Below, in pieces: positions 12,331 to 23,736 of a stretch of DNA of 64,000 bases (position 1 is its first letter; each line of letters starts with the position of its first letter). Source of the DNA: Camellia lanceoleosa (Eukaryota; Streptophyta; Magnoliopsida; Ericales; Theaceae). The stretch is taken from contig CM045758.1 in NCBI GenBank assembly GCA_025200525.1, positions 189,614,463-189,678,462 on the forward strand, given 5' to 3'. A model generated the notes under the pieces. It did no database searches. It was not told the DNA's origin and worked only from the letters and a program-made list of their open reading frames with translations. The position numbers and the translations under genes were made by a program.

Positions 12331-12537
12331 GCCACTCTTGTGACCAAATATTCAAACAAATATATATAATACATAGATGTACAAAACATATACACACACA
12401 CATATATATACAACTCTCCCGCCTCTCCCTCTATTTTTGTCTCACTCTCTCTTCCTCCATCTTCTTGAGCGTTATGTTTGGCGTGCGATTTCAATAATCG
12501 CAGTGCCTGACCGATAGGCTATCCAATCCTACCCCAA

Positions 12538-13074
12538 TTGTCAATGACCGCCTCGGCCTTTCTCCCTCTTTGTCTTTTTCTTCGCTGTCTTCTCAAGTTG
12601 AGGCCTGCGAGAGAGAGAGGTAGAGCAAAAGCCTGCAAACTTTCTTTGCCACCACTTTACAACCACTTTCTTTTGCATTACTCTCCTCTACCATGGCTTC
12701 TTCACATGGTTCTCTCACTCTTTTTTTCAGACCTGAACAAGTTCACAATAGAGATGATCGATTCTAACTCCTCTGAACCTCAACTGCAGGCTCCTCCTTC
12801 CCCTATTTTCAGCTTTCCAACGATGTCAGTGGAGCAAATAATGACGGCACAATCTGACATCAAAGCAAACTCGTATACACTGAGGTCATGTGTGGAGACC
12901 GTGACTGCAGTCTCTAACTTGTCGCGTCGACTGCAGAACAGGACGTTTGAGGTACATCAGTTAAATGCATAACTCTCCCTTCTCCAACGTATGTACAAAG
13001 ACACTCGAGTAGAAATTAGTGCGCTGAAAAAACAAAGCAAAGAGCTGAAACGACATACCACCTCCGTGGCTTGA
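12538..13074 (+). pseudogene. Antisense ORF in element B 3' region (Tat aORF-like)
   Basis: A plus-strand frame, antisense to element B, opens at 12,538 and reads 144 codons to a TAA at 12,970. It then continues in the same frame for 34 more codons to a TGA at 13,072. The middle part is Ser/Pro-rich ([14 protein letters not shown]). The C-terminal half is a predicted coiled coil rich in Leu, Arg and Lys. Tat-lineage elements are known to carry an antisense ORF at this position, often with a plant mobile domain. I see no such domain here, so this could be its C-terminal remnant or a chance frame. CT-rich DNA just upstream (12,418-12,470) could be its leader. The reading is helped by higher GC than the surroundings. 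Confidence 0.4.
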
Positions 13075-14437
13075 TTCGGAGTTTCTTTGCACAACCAATT
13101 TGATGGCCGGCGAGGAATAATCTCCTTCAGAAGCTCTGCCAAGGCCGAGGCAGAGTCTTCAAGAGCTTCGAACGAGTAAAGATGAAGCGAGGCAATTGAT
13201 GTTAAAGTTAAGCAACGAAGCTGTGTGCAAATGAAGCTAGTTGTAATCTTCGTCGCCGGGCTTCTTTCGGAGAAGAAAGAAGAAAAAGATCCCTCTCTCT
13301 GTTTTTTATTTTTATTTTTTATTTTTATGGGTTTGTTTTTGGTGTTTTGTGCAACTTTGATCGGGGTTGATCCTTGGCACTAATAAAACAAGTTTGTTCT
13401 GCAAATTTGGACAGCATGAATGACACAATACTTAACATAAAAATCATTTTATTTTGAATTTTGTACTTGAAAATGGATGCATTTTAGTGAATTCTGAACT
13501 GAATATTGAGCCTATCGCTGACCAAAACACAAAACACAATTTAATGAAATGAAAATGAAGCAAAAACCATCCCAAAACACACCCCTTTGTGGTTGTCGGA
13601 GCAAAATGAATGCAAAACAAAGCAACACCGGTCGACCGCCCAACGGAAAAGCATCGCCGGCGACAACTACTGTGCATTTTCCGACGATTGCTTGATTAAG
13701 ATGATAGTGTGGGTAAAGGACAGAAAACCTGACTCAACTGTGCCCTTAGTTGATTACTTTGCCCTTTTTGTTTTTCCTGTCTGCTAAAGCGATTTTGATC
13801 AATATAAGAGGTACATTAGCACACTTCTCCATTTTACATCTTGAAATCATATGAGCCAAATTATGAGCACTGAAAATTTTCTCTTTTTGGCCCAAAGAAT
13901 GGTCTGAGTTTTGGAAAAATGGAATAATTTTTTAGAAAATCAGTCAACTTCATTAAAAGTCCTCAAAATCTATTTTCGCAAATGACCACTACTCAATCAA
14001 CATGAAATCAACCCTTGAGATGTGCAACTGAATTCGTCTTGCAACTGAACCCGTCACGAAGGAGAAATAGGACAATTGAATCAAATGGGGACGAGCCAAT
14101 CAAATATGGATAGCCGAGTCAAATAAAGATACACCAATCAAACATGGACGAGATGAGTGAGTTGAAAAATGATTAAAGCCGAACTTCAAGATGAAACTGC
14201 CTACATATCCCAAAGATAGGAATCAGGCCATACGTAGTTCCGGTTAAGGTTCACTCGAGTATTGACACTCTCCTTTTGTGCTCTAACTTTTTCTAAAGCC
14301 GCCCTTTCAGGTTTTCAACCTTGCGAGCTTTTCATTTTTTATTTTTTTATTTTTCATTTTTTTATTTGTTTATGTTTTGTTTTTCTGCTCTAATTTTGCC
14401 TAGGTCGCCCTTTCGGGTTTTCAGCCCAGCGAGCCTC
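13075..14437. other. Noncoding part of element B 3' region
   Basis: Between the antisense ORF and the integrase C-terminus I find no coding frame. The stretch holds T-rich runs (13,300-13,330 and 14,330-14,385) and two similar phrases of the form 'gcc(c)gccctttc(a/g)ggttttca' at about 14,297 and 14,407, a short local duplication. ORFs at 13,444-13,787 are antisense to each other and unsupported. Confidence 0.6.
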
Positions 14438-15374
14438 TCAAGGGTAGTAGTTCTTCAGCTTGTCGATGTTGATTGGTTGTGAGAACTCTAAACCATCCAA
14501 ATCCATGAGAATGATTGCTCTTCCTGACCAAATTGATTTAATGATGTACGGACCCGTCCAATTGGGTCTAAACTTGCCCCTAGGGTTGTAAATAGTAGCT
14601 CGTTTGTCTTTCAACACTAAGTCCCCTTCCCTCAAATTCCTGAATCTAACCTTTTTGTTCAATGCTCTGGCAATCCTGCATTGATACCCCTAAATGTGGT
14701 ATAACGCCTTCAATCTTCGCTTATCAAATAGCATTAGTTCCTCAAATCGGTTTTGTTGCCAATTAGCTTTTGTTATCTAACATTCAGCCATAATCCTTAA
14801 TGAAGGCACTTTCAACTCAATCGGCAAAACAGCCTCCATTCCATATACTAAAGAGTAAGGGGTTGCCCTTGTAGACATTCGGATTGATGTCCTGTATCCC
14901 CAAAGTGCAAAAGGCAACTTATCTGGCTAATCTCTATAAGTTTCTACCGTCTTACACAGACTGGTCTTGATGTTCTTATTTGCAGCTTCAATGGCTCCAT
15001 TGGTTTGTGGCCTGTAAGTTGATGACTTGTGAAAAGCCACATTATACTTCTCAAATAGAACTGCCACTTCTCCTTTGAAATGTGAGCCATTGTTTGAAAT
15101 TATTTCGTTTGGCACCCCATACTTGCAGATAATGTTGTTCTCGATAAATTTGGCCACGTGCGATGCTTTCAACGCTGAATACAACTGTGCTTCAACCCAC
15201 TTGGTAAAATAGTCAATGGCAACCAAGATGAATTGATACCCATTTGAACCTTTCGGTGTGATTGCCCCGATAATATCTATGCCCCAGACTGAGAAAGGCC
15301 AAGGTGAAGTCATATTTTAGAGTTTTGATGGCGAGATGTTCATGCGATTGGCGTGGATTTGACATTTGTGGCAT
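14438..15374 (-). pseudogene. Element B integrase, core and C-terminal part
   Basis: The minus-strand frame gives the second half of the HHCC zinc finger (CHKCQ), the catalytic core and the C-terminal domain. Core landmarks are the first Asp in WGIDIIG and the Glu in TNGAIEAANK. The second catalytic Asp is replaced: the motif reads SNNGSHF, codon 15,092-15,094, where SDNG is expected. Stops occur at about 15,314, 14,927 and 14,690. The last ORF (14,662-14,438) has the EGDLVLK and KFRPNWTGPY motifs of the gypsy integrase C-terminus. Integrase joins cDNA ends to target DNA. The first half of the gene lies beyond solo LTR 3, at 19,820-19,909. Confidence 0.9.
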
Positions 15375-16151
15375 TGTAGACACCCCAGTTTGACCGCCCT
15401 TAAGGGTGGGGCACCACTGATTGTTTACTTGGTGATGAAAGTTGTACAGTGCAAAGGTTCGATTTCTTTGGCAAGGAGAGCGTCAAATCCCAACTGCACA
15501 CCCCATTTTCGGGCCAAAAAGATTTTGACCAAAATGATTTTAGACCTTAAAACCCTCTCTTTCAAAACATTTTTGAAAAAGAGTTCCTACGATGTTCCGA
15601 GGCTCGCATTTCGTTAAATGTTGCGCTTTTTGGTAAACCGAGCAAGGACAAAGTGAAAATGCATGAAAGAGAGGTGAAATTTTTGAAAAATCTTTCAAAA
15701 CATTTTGTTTAGAGGTTTTGATTTGAAGAAAGTTGGAGGAGAGGGAAGAAACCAAGTTGGGGGAAAAGATGGGTATGAACCGTTAAGAGAGAATCGAGCA
15801 GCCCTTGCTAAATCTAGCCTATCCATTTGTACACTTGGATTTAAGCTATGAGGCTACCATCATTGGAAAGTGAACTTCCGGGGGTTCATTTTACATTCAA
15901 GAATCTCCTCAAGCCGAGTCTGGATGAGGGAGATATGGTTGGTTGAAGTTAGGCATCAATCCGGTTGACCGAAACTGAAAAGTCTTCGCTAAAAGAGAGA
16001 TATCTCTTAGCACACTTGGAATTTTGATGTGAGGCTTCCACCATTGGAAGGAAGACTTCCAAGGCTTTAATTTAGGCTCAAGAATGACCTGCAAAGGAGT
16101 CTAGATGAAGGAGATATGCCTATTTGAAGTTAGACCTGGAGAGCAGATTTT

Positions 16152-16226
16152 TCTGCCGGCCACTGGTGAATAGTGCTGGCCATTGATGATCAGTGCCGGC
16201 CACAAATGGACCTGCGCCGGCCACTG
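16152..16226. repeat. GCCGGCCAC short tandem motif in solo LTR 3
   Basis: About four near-20-bp units start with 'gccggccac' or 'gctggccat' (16,158-16,226). A second cluster of 'ggccggc' and 'ggccagc' cores lies at 18,268-18,328 in the same LTR. Solo LTR 4 has matching paired clusters (31,105-31,165 and 33,190-33,270) with 'ggccgac'. The role is unknown; paired placement in both copies suggests a family trait. Confidence 0.6.
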
Positions 16227-16328
16227 ATGTCAAAACTCAATTTTTTTTGCAGATGTTTACGTCCAGCTATTTCTACATTGCTCCAGTTGTCCTGTATTTA
16301 GATATTTCAACCTAAAGCTCATATATTG

Positions 16329-16337
16329 CTATATATG
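16329..16337 (+). promoter_or_regulatory. TATA box of solo LTR 3
   Basis: 'gctatatatgg' lies 955 bp inside the LTR and is followed within about 60 bp by CT-rich leader sequence. This is the likely core promoter of the LTR. Confidence 0.5.
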
Positions 16338-18519
16338 GAGGCCATATCTCTCATATTGCAAGGTTATAAAGTTTGGGAGCCTCTCTTCTAAAATCTCTCT
16401 CTCTCTACAATCCTCTCTCTCTAGATTTCTCTCTCTCTTGCCCTTTTGTGCATACAAGTAGAGAAACATTTCTAGTTTGCCTAGACATCCTTGATCAAAC
16501 TTGACCACCATTGGACTGAGATTCCTTGGGACCTTCTTTGAGCTTTAGAAGGTGATTTTAGTTTGATTTGGTGCCTCATTTGTGCCTAAAGTATGCTTGG
16601 CTTCAAGAGGTATAAGACTTACCTTTAAAGCTTGTTTTGCATAACTTGTTTTGCCATCTTTTTGCACTATTTTTGAGCTGGTTTTCAATTGTAAAAAAAC
16701 CTCTATTTTTTAGTCCTAAAAATGGTGGTTTGAGCCCATTTTGTGTTAGGGGGTTGTCTTTCCCTTTTGTTCCTTAGCTTGTATAGCTTTTTGTGCCATC
16801 TTTCAAGGCTTTCAAACCAAACTTTTTGGCCCTTCAAACCACTGAAATTCAGAGTTATTTTAGTGGTAGAAAACATGTTTTGAGGTTCAAAATAGGAGGG
16901 GTTGGCCTTCCCTCTTTGTGTCTTGTTTGCATGAGTAGATAGCCTAACATGTGAGCATGTTTTTCTACCATTTTATGACTTGATCTCAGCATGTTTTTGC
17001 TACTTTTTTTACTTGTTTTACCTCTATTTGGGGCTGGTTAAGTCACTTGAGGCTTGCTTTGTATGCTTGTAGTGCAATGGTGCTTAATAGTCTAGTTTGT
17101 GCTATGCATTAGCCTCTCATTCTAGCTGTAAGCATGTTTTAGGACTCCTTTTAAACTGTTTTAGGACTTTTTTAAAGTGTTTGTCCCTTGTGAGCTTTGT
17201 ATTGCATGGCTATAGTGTAATGGTCTTCACTAGCTCATTGTTTTAAGGCTTCGAACTTGATTTGCTTGAGATGTTTGCATGTTGAAGTGCCTTTTTACAT
17301 GTAGTTTCAGTGTTCATAGCTCTATCACATGCTCATTTGCTTCACTCTTTTATTGCTTTTTAGAGTTGCTTTTGAGTCTTGTTTATAGCCTAACATGTAA
17401 GCATGTTTTTCTAGCCTTTTGTGCCTTAATCTCAGCAAGTTTCAGCCACTGTTTTGGCATATTCTAACTCTGGTTTGAGCTAGTTTGGTTAGTTGAGCTT
17501 TGTATTGCATGCCTCTAGTGTAGTGCTCTTCACTAGTTTGGTGTTTTTGGCTTTTGAACATGTTGTGCATGAGTTGCTTGCATGTTGTAATATCATTTTT
17601 CATGCCATTTCAGCACTGAAATTTCTGCAACCTTCCTCATTTCTTCACTTTTACATTTGCTTTGAGGTTTGGTTAGCCATAAGGTTGTGTTTAAGCTTGA
17701 GATAGAGCTTGTGCTTAATGGTTTTAACTCTCTTTTTAGGGTTCCTCCTAACCAAAAGCATGGTCTCTCTCATGTCTTAAGTCATCATTTGGTTGATCCC
17801 CCTCCAATTAGAGAACTTTCACATTGGACTTAACCGGTTAAAGAATGACTTGGTAATGCTAAAATGAGTAAACAAGAATTGGACAAGTAAAACATGACCA
17901 AGATAAGCATGTTGTGTTTGCATTGCATTGTGTTCAATCGAACGTTATATTGAACACAAGGTAGATTGGTCCATTTCATACTCAAAGTAATGAAATGAGC
18001 CAATCTCCTTTGTCTCCATCACCCTTGATCATGCATGATAGGGTGGTGGTCCTTAGAGTCTTGTTTTTGTGCATTTATCGAAAGTGTACAACTTGGATCT
18101 TTGGCCATCCTGCATTGAAAATGCTTGATTGGTGGTTTTGGATTTAAGAGTGCCACTCCTTTGATGTTTTGAGATGATAAGGAGGGGCACAGTACAAACA
18201 TACCCTTGGAAAGCCCTCATTTTCCTCTGTTTGTGCTCTGTTGTAGTGTGGTGATTCAGCACACCAGTGGCCAGCAGTGCTTCATCTTTGGCCGGCATAG
18301 CACACTCTTGGCCGGTAGGCCACTGGTACAGTCCTCAACATTGTTTTGGTAAGGTGAAGCAGAAAGTTCTTGGAGTAACCCTGCAAACAGAGCCTCTCAA
18401 AAGCAAACCGGTGGGCTTTTCGGGGCGAAAATCGAGTGCATGCATATTCAACTTCCTAAAGCAGAGCTGAGGCAGTGTAGTTAGTGCTTTACATGTTTAG
18501 TTAGCATGGTTTTGTAATT

Positions 18520-18685
18520 TAATTAACTAGTTGCTAATTAGTTAAGTGTTGTAATAATTAAGTAGCTTAGCTTAGCTATTTCTTTATTTTTGTTTTGTAA
18601 TAATTAGTCCAATTAGTTTAATTAGATTAGTTTGATTAGCTTAGCTTAGATTAGCTTAGATTAGCTTAGCTTATTCATTTGGACC
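18520..18685. repeat. Degenerate AATTAG/TTAGC repeats
   Basis: Low-complexity repeats of 'taattag' and 'ttagctta' type run through this stretch. The same kind of sequence is at 33,500-33,625 in solo LTR 4, so it belongs to this LTR family. Confidence 0.65.
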
Positions 18686-19819
18686 CTCCTTAGAGAGGGC
18701 GTAATGTTGTAATAAGCATGCATGTGTGTGTGTATGTCATCCAACCCCACTTCTTTCTCCCTTTTATTTAACCGCTTTCAATGGTTAGATTAGGGATCAT
18801 GTTTCGATTAGCATACCTTATGCTTGTATGTTGCATCATTCATTTGTCTTGCATGCACCAAGGCTCGGCGCATCATTCAAACTGCATCGTATTTCAATAC
18901 TTATTTGAATAGATGTTATCAAATTGTTGCATTCATATGCCATCTTAGATAGTCGAGCCTATTAATTGCATATTGCATGTGTTGCATTAGGCATCTTGTA
19001 TAGTTAGGATCATGCATTTTTCTAACTAGCTTTTGTTTTGGTTTAGAGTACTTTGTAATTTTTTATGCTTTAGCATACTTGCATAAGTGTGAGTGTTGTC
19101 ATGTTTAGCATGCTTGCCATGAGGCTATTTGCTTATATGCTTAACTACATGAATGCCTATGGATGAAGGCTTTGTTGCTTGAATTGGGACAATTCAACGA
19201 TTATGAGTTTTAAGCCAACTTTGCGAAGTGGCAAATCATGTTTTAAGCCCATCATGTTTGATGGCAAATCCGTGCTTTAGCCCACTTGAGAGTGGCACCT
19301 TCAAACCATTTTCGAAAACAAACATGAGTTGAAATATTCCAATTCTTGCGATTTAGTCTATACTTGCTCATGTGTGCATCACATAGTAAAGTTAGCTAAT
19401 AATCGGATAAGAACACATGAGGTTTATAAAACAACATATCCTGCTTAGTAGAGGCCGATCCTTTGATCGGGCTAGTGGGGGTGCTCATGTCATGACCTTT
19501 CCCTCTTGTACCCAAGTTCCCGAGCCGAGGCAACTTTGGTGATGACGAACACATGGCCTTTGGCACAAGTCAAGGTTTCCTAAATTTTTCCAAAAACAAA
19601 ATATTTAGGTGACGACTCTGTAATCTGGAAAAGCAGTCCATTTTTTGCATTATTTGATTCAAAATCTGATTTCCCAAAATGATTTCTTTGGATTGGACTC
19701 TTTGGTGTTTATCGGTCTCACATTGCACTTTTGTGAGATTAGATTCAAAAGTGACAGAATCGAACTGTAGGACCAATTCGAGCTCTTCGAAAGGGCGTGT
19801 GAAGAAAGCCGAGTCTACA

Positions 19820-19909
19820 GGCATCGCCTAACAAAGTTGATACAATCACTCTCCATCGTTAACCAGTAGTATCCTTGTCTAAGAATTTTTCTGGCTAGCA
19901 TTATACCGT
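19820..19909 (-). pseudogene. Element B integrase, N-terminal fragment
   Basis: The minus-strand frame contains the first part of the integrase zinc-binding domain, including the GYYW motif and a Cys at the GGCAT duplication. The frame runs directly into the frame beyond solo LTR 3 once that LTR and one GGCAT are discounted, so the LTR split the two-Cys knuckle. A single-base frameshift near 19,950 separates it from the upstream RNase H frame. The first His of the HHCC set appears as Tyr. Confidence 0.8.
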
Positions 19910-20640
19910 TCATATGGGCTCCACACTCTCCTCCATAGATGGCTTCCATGATACGTTTGCCTCTTCTTCCTTTACACACAGCTTGTGCATTCCAAAATGC
20001 TCTCTCTTGTATAACTTATCTCCATAAATGACAAACTGATTGGCCAGACGATGTATCCCCCTTTTGTCTTTAGTGTTTGCCCGTTGTGGGTATGTACCAC
20101 TTTCCAGAAAATTCCAAATATAAAAGTACCAAGGGTTTTTATCTTGAACTTCTTCCGTTGTAGCTATCATTTCATACGCGAGGGCATACCTTTGTTCTAT
20201 AAGGATTGGGCACATCTTGATCCCGACCAGTATATCTATCATTGATGCCAGGGTTGCCAACACATCAGCAAATTGGTTGTTCTCTCTTACCAGGTGTGTA
20301 AAAGTCAGTTTTTCGAACCTCGGGATCAATATGTCCAAGGTCTGATGGTAGACTTTCATTTTTCCTCTTTAACTTTCCAATCTCCATTGGCTTGAGAGAC
20401 GACCAAGTTCGAGTCCCCAATCACATCCAACCTTATTTCCCCTAGTTCCAGGGCTGCTTCCAATCCGACAATGCACAGCTCATATTCTGCTTGGTTGTTG
20501 TATACCCTAAATCAGAGTTTGAAAGCTAAGGGAATATGGGAATCATCTGGCGCTATGAGCAACATGCCTATCCCATAGCCAAATTGATTGGACGCTCCAT
20601 CAAAGTACAACTTCCAAGTATCTTCTTCCATCTGCATGAC
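19910..20640 (-). pseudogene. Element B second (archaeal-type) RNase H
   Basis: After the gypsy RNase H, a second RNase H fold is visible: LYFDGASNQFGYGIG (first Asp), NQAEYELCIVGLEAALE (Glu), DVIGDSNLVV (Asp) and ENNQFADVLATLAS (last Asp). Two RNase H domains in tandem are a hallmark of the Tat lineage. Stops at 20,512 (TGA) and near 20,360, plus a frame change between them, break the reading. It removes the RNA strand during reverse transcription; here it is inactive. Confidence 0.85.
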
Positions 20641-22128
20641 CTCTTCATCTGGGAATGAGTACTCCACATCTTTTCCTCCTTCAATTGGGTGATCAACCAA
20701 AAATTCTGCCACGGCCCTTCTTTTGATAGATTTGCGAGTGACATACTTAAGATCAAATTTGGAAAGCAAAAGCAACCAACGAGCTAGCCTACCGATAAGT
20801 GCTAATTTCTCAAAGAGATATTTGATATGGTCTAATCTTGAAACCAGAATTACCGAATGAGCTAATAGGTAGTGTCTCAACTTCCTGGTGGCCCATACCA
20901 AAGCTAAGCAAGCTTTTTCCAAAGGAGTATAGCGGGTCTCATATTCAAGCATTTTTTTACTTAAATAGTAGATGGCCTTCTCCACTTTCTCATCCGACTC
21001 TTGTGCAAGCAAACATCCCATGGTTGATTCAGTCACTGATAAATACAAAATTAGCGGTTTCCCTAGCTTGGGTGGTGATAACATAGGCAGATTCTACAAA
21101 TATTGTTTAACTTGCTCGAAGGCGAACTGACACCAATCATCCCATTGAAACTTCTTCCCTTTCTTCAACAGACCAAATAACGGTTCACAAGTTAAAGTTA
21201 ATTTTGAAATAAACCTCCTTATGAATTGCAACTTTCCCAAAAAGCCCCGCACCTCCTTTTCGGCCATTGGTGGTGGCATTTCTAAGATGGCCTTAATTTT
21301 AAATGGATCAACTTCGATTCCTCGCTGTGTGATCAGAAATCCTAACATCTTGCCTGTAGTTACCCCAAAGGTGCATTTCTGTGGATTCAGCCTTAGCCTA
21401 TATTTCCTAATTCTCTCAAAGAATTTCTTCAATGCAGTGTAATGGCTTTCCCGATCTTTGGACTTGACAATCATGTCACTTACATACACCTCAACTTCCT
21501 TATGGATCATATCATGCAAAAGAGTGGTAGCAGCTCTTTGATAAGTGGCCTCGACATTCTTCAAACCAAATGGCATAACCCTGTAGCAGTATGTCCCCCA
21601 TGGTGTGGTAAATGTTGTCTTTTCTCTGTCCTCTGGAGCCATAAGGATCTGGTTATACCCTGAAAAACCATCCATCAATGACAGTAAGGCATGCCCCACA
21701 GTGAAGTCTACCAATTTGTCAATGCGTGGTAATGGGAAATCATCCTTCAAACTAGACATATTCAAATCCCGGAAGTCAACACAAACTCAGATTTTGCCAT
21801 CTTTTTTCGGAATTGGCACAATATTGGCTAACCAATTCGTATATTCTGATACGAACAAAAACTCAGCATTGATTTGCTTAGTAACCTCTTCTTTAATTTT
21901 CAAGGCCCAATCCAAACGAATTTTGCGAAGCTTCTGTTTGACGGGTTGGGCCTCAAGGTCGAGAGAGATCCTATGCTGTACAATCTTAGGGTCAATTCTT
22001 GGCATGTCTTCGTAGGACCATGCAAAGACATCTTTGAATTTTGTTAATAAAGCAACTAATTGTTCATGTTCCTCTGAAGACAATGTAGAACCAATTTGAA
22101 TCAAGCGTGGATCTTTTTCAATACCCAC
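20641..22128 (-). pseudogene. Element B reverse transcriptase and first RNase H
   Basis: The minus-strand frame from 22,128 contains the RT N-terminus, the palm with FTTPWGTYCYRVMPFGLKN and the catalytic box. That box reads YVSD (21,475-21,486) where YVDD is expected, so a metal-binding Asp is missing. TGA at 21,787 and TAG at 21,094 interrupt the frame; both fit C-to-T change of CGA and CAG codons. The first RNase H follows, with the typical TPLEKACLALVWATRKLRHYL block. Same frame as Gag and protease, so the element used a single Gag-Pol frame. Confidence 0.92.
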
Positions 22129-23253
22129 ATTTACAGAAACAATTTCATCTACTAATGGCTTAGCACGCCTTTATTCCTCCCAATCGATTAAAGTTGTCAA
22201 AGCTCGAGGAATTTCTTCCTCTTCATTTTTATCAAGATCTTGAAAATTTTGGTTAATGTTATGAACTATAGGCACAAAAAAGTAAGCAGAAATCACATCT
22301 TCATTCTAAGCCTTGGGCTTACAAGTTGCAACAGCCTCAAAAGAGAAAGAAAAAGAAGACTCATGCATTTTAGACAAACTTAAATCTGCCTCCAACCCCA
22401 TAGGCCCACCGGACTCAAACTCAACAGCCAATTCAGAATTCCCAATACAACTCCTTTCAAAATTCCAATTTCTTTATGAGCCATTCATTGTATCCATGAA
22501 GAAGCTTGAACAATCAGCAGGTACCTCTTTTTCGATCATAGCAATGGTCATATCCCCCAAATTCATCGGTTCAGCGCTAGTATGTGATTCTATCAGGAAA
22601 TCAGCTAGTGTTAGACCTAGGACTTCCTTTGTGCTGCTTTCCGAGCTAACTTCTCTGTCTTGTCTGATGTCGTTGCTAGGATCTACCCACTCCTCACCAC
22701 TGTCAGAGAGCTGATGATCAAAGAAGATCTCAAACCCAGGGTATCTCTTCTTCTCCACTTGATCAAACCAGGGCTCAGGAAAACCACAGAAAGGGAAGTC
22801 TTCTCCTTGGTGGACAAAATGTCCGTTCAAGGTCCCATGAATTGGCTTATGAACCAACTTCAACTGTTGCCCGGTTCTCTTGGCCTTGATCCTCTCCCTG
22901 ATCTCTTCAGTTTTCCTTTTCCAGTCATCAGCCGTGGGTGCATACCCTAGTCCGAATGCATGTGGGTTATGAGGTACTTCACTGGCTGTAGTAATACCTT
23001 TCCTGCCACTTCGTCACAATCCCATCCCTGGAATGTGACCTAGTTTACTCATGAAATAGATTGATTGGGCACTAACGTATACACCTTCGTCTTCTACCAT
23101 GAGCGTTTGAACTAGCTGGGCCTCTGCTAGTGTAAAACCTGATAGGAACACATCCTCTTCCCTATGCTGTATTTCTAGCAGTGGTGTTGTGACTTCTGGA
23201 GAATGATGAATGAATGAATTTCCGAAGACAGTGGCAATTCCTCCGCTGTATGG
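22129..23253 (-). pseudogene. Element B linker between protease and RT
   Basis: This part of the polyprotein frame has no enzyme domain. It is acidic, contains a Gly-rich stretch (IPGMGL, FGLGYAPTADD) like the linker of other Tat polyproteins, and has at least three stops (about 23,010, 22,473 and 22,170). Plus-strand ORFs here (22,313-22,950) are shadows. Confidence 0.7.
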
Positions 23254-23733
23254 TTACTTTACCAATTGATGTAATGTGGAGGATACAACTTTCATCTGAT
23301 GAAGCCAGGGCCTTCCCAATAGCAAATTGAATGTTGCAGGAACATCCATGACATGAAATTCAACTTCGTGCTCAGATGGGCCCACTGTTATTTGTACTTT
23401 GATTGTCCCCATCACTTCCCGACTAGTATTATCATAGGCCCGGATCAATTGAGTAGTGGGTGTGAAATCTGTCGGCTTTAGCCCGATTGCATAAGCAGTA
23501 TGTGTAGGGAAAACATTGATGGCTGATCCGGTGTCAATCAGAACAATCGAGATCCATTTCTTTCTGCATTCCAGTGATACATGCAGAGGCTTATTATGTC
23601 CTGATCCTTCTTTTGGCAGCTCTTTGTCAGCAAAAGTTGTTGCTGGGATGGTTTCTCTCGGGGTGATTAATGACACTAAATGCTCGAGAGTGGTGTCAAT
23701 TGACAACTTAGCCTTGCTCAACATTGACAACAT
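23254..23733 (-). pseudogene. Element B aspartic protease
   Basis: The frame shows the retroviral-type aspartic protease: VLIDTGSAINVFP with active-site DTGS, followed about 85 residues later by NLLLGRPWLH, the conserved C-terminal motif. It would cleave the Gag-Pol polyprotein. The domain itself is uninterrupted, but a TAG at 23,737-23,739 cuts it from Gag and a TGA or TAA follows it. Same frame as Gag. Confidence 0.9.
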
Positions 23734-23736
23734 TGC

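Larger units (their letters stand above)
15375..19819 (+). mobile_element. Solo LTR 3 (TSD GGCAT), inserted in element B integrase
   Basis: The block starts TGTAGACACCCCAG and ends CGAGTCTACA, with exact GGCAT repeats at 15,370-15,374 and 19,820-19,824. Its 4445 bp contain no element coding region, so it is a very long solo LTR. A TATA box at 16,329-16,337 followed by a CT-rich leader (16,390-16,440) gives plus orientation. It is the same family as solo LTR 4 (30,907-34,754): they share the 'ggaccctcctt' stretch, the 3' block 'tagaggccgatc' onward and the 'gagtctaca' end. Large Tat-lineage LTRs are typical of this kind. ORFs inside are short and unsupported. Confidence 0.92.
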
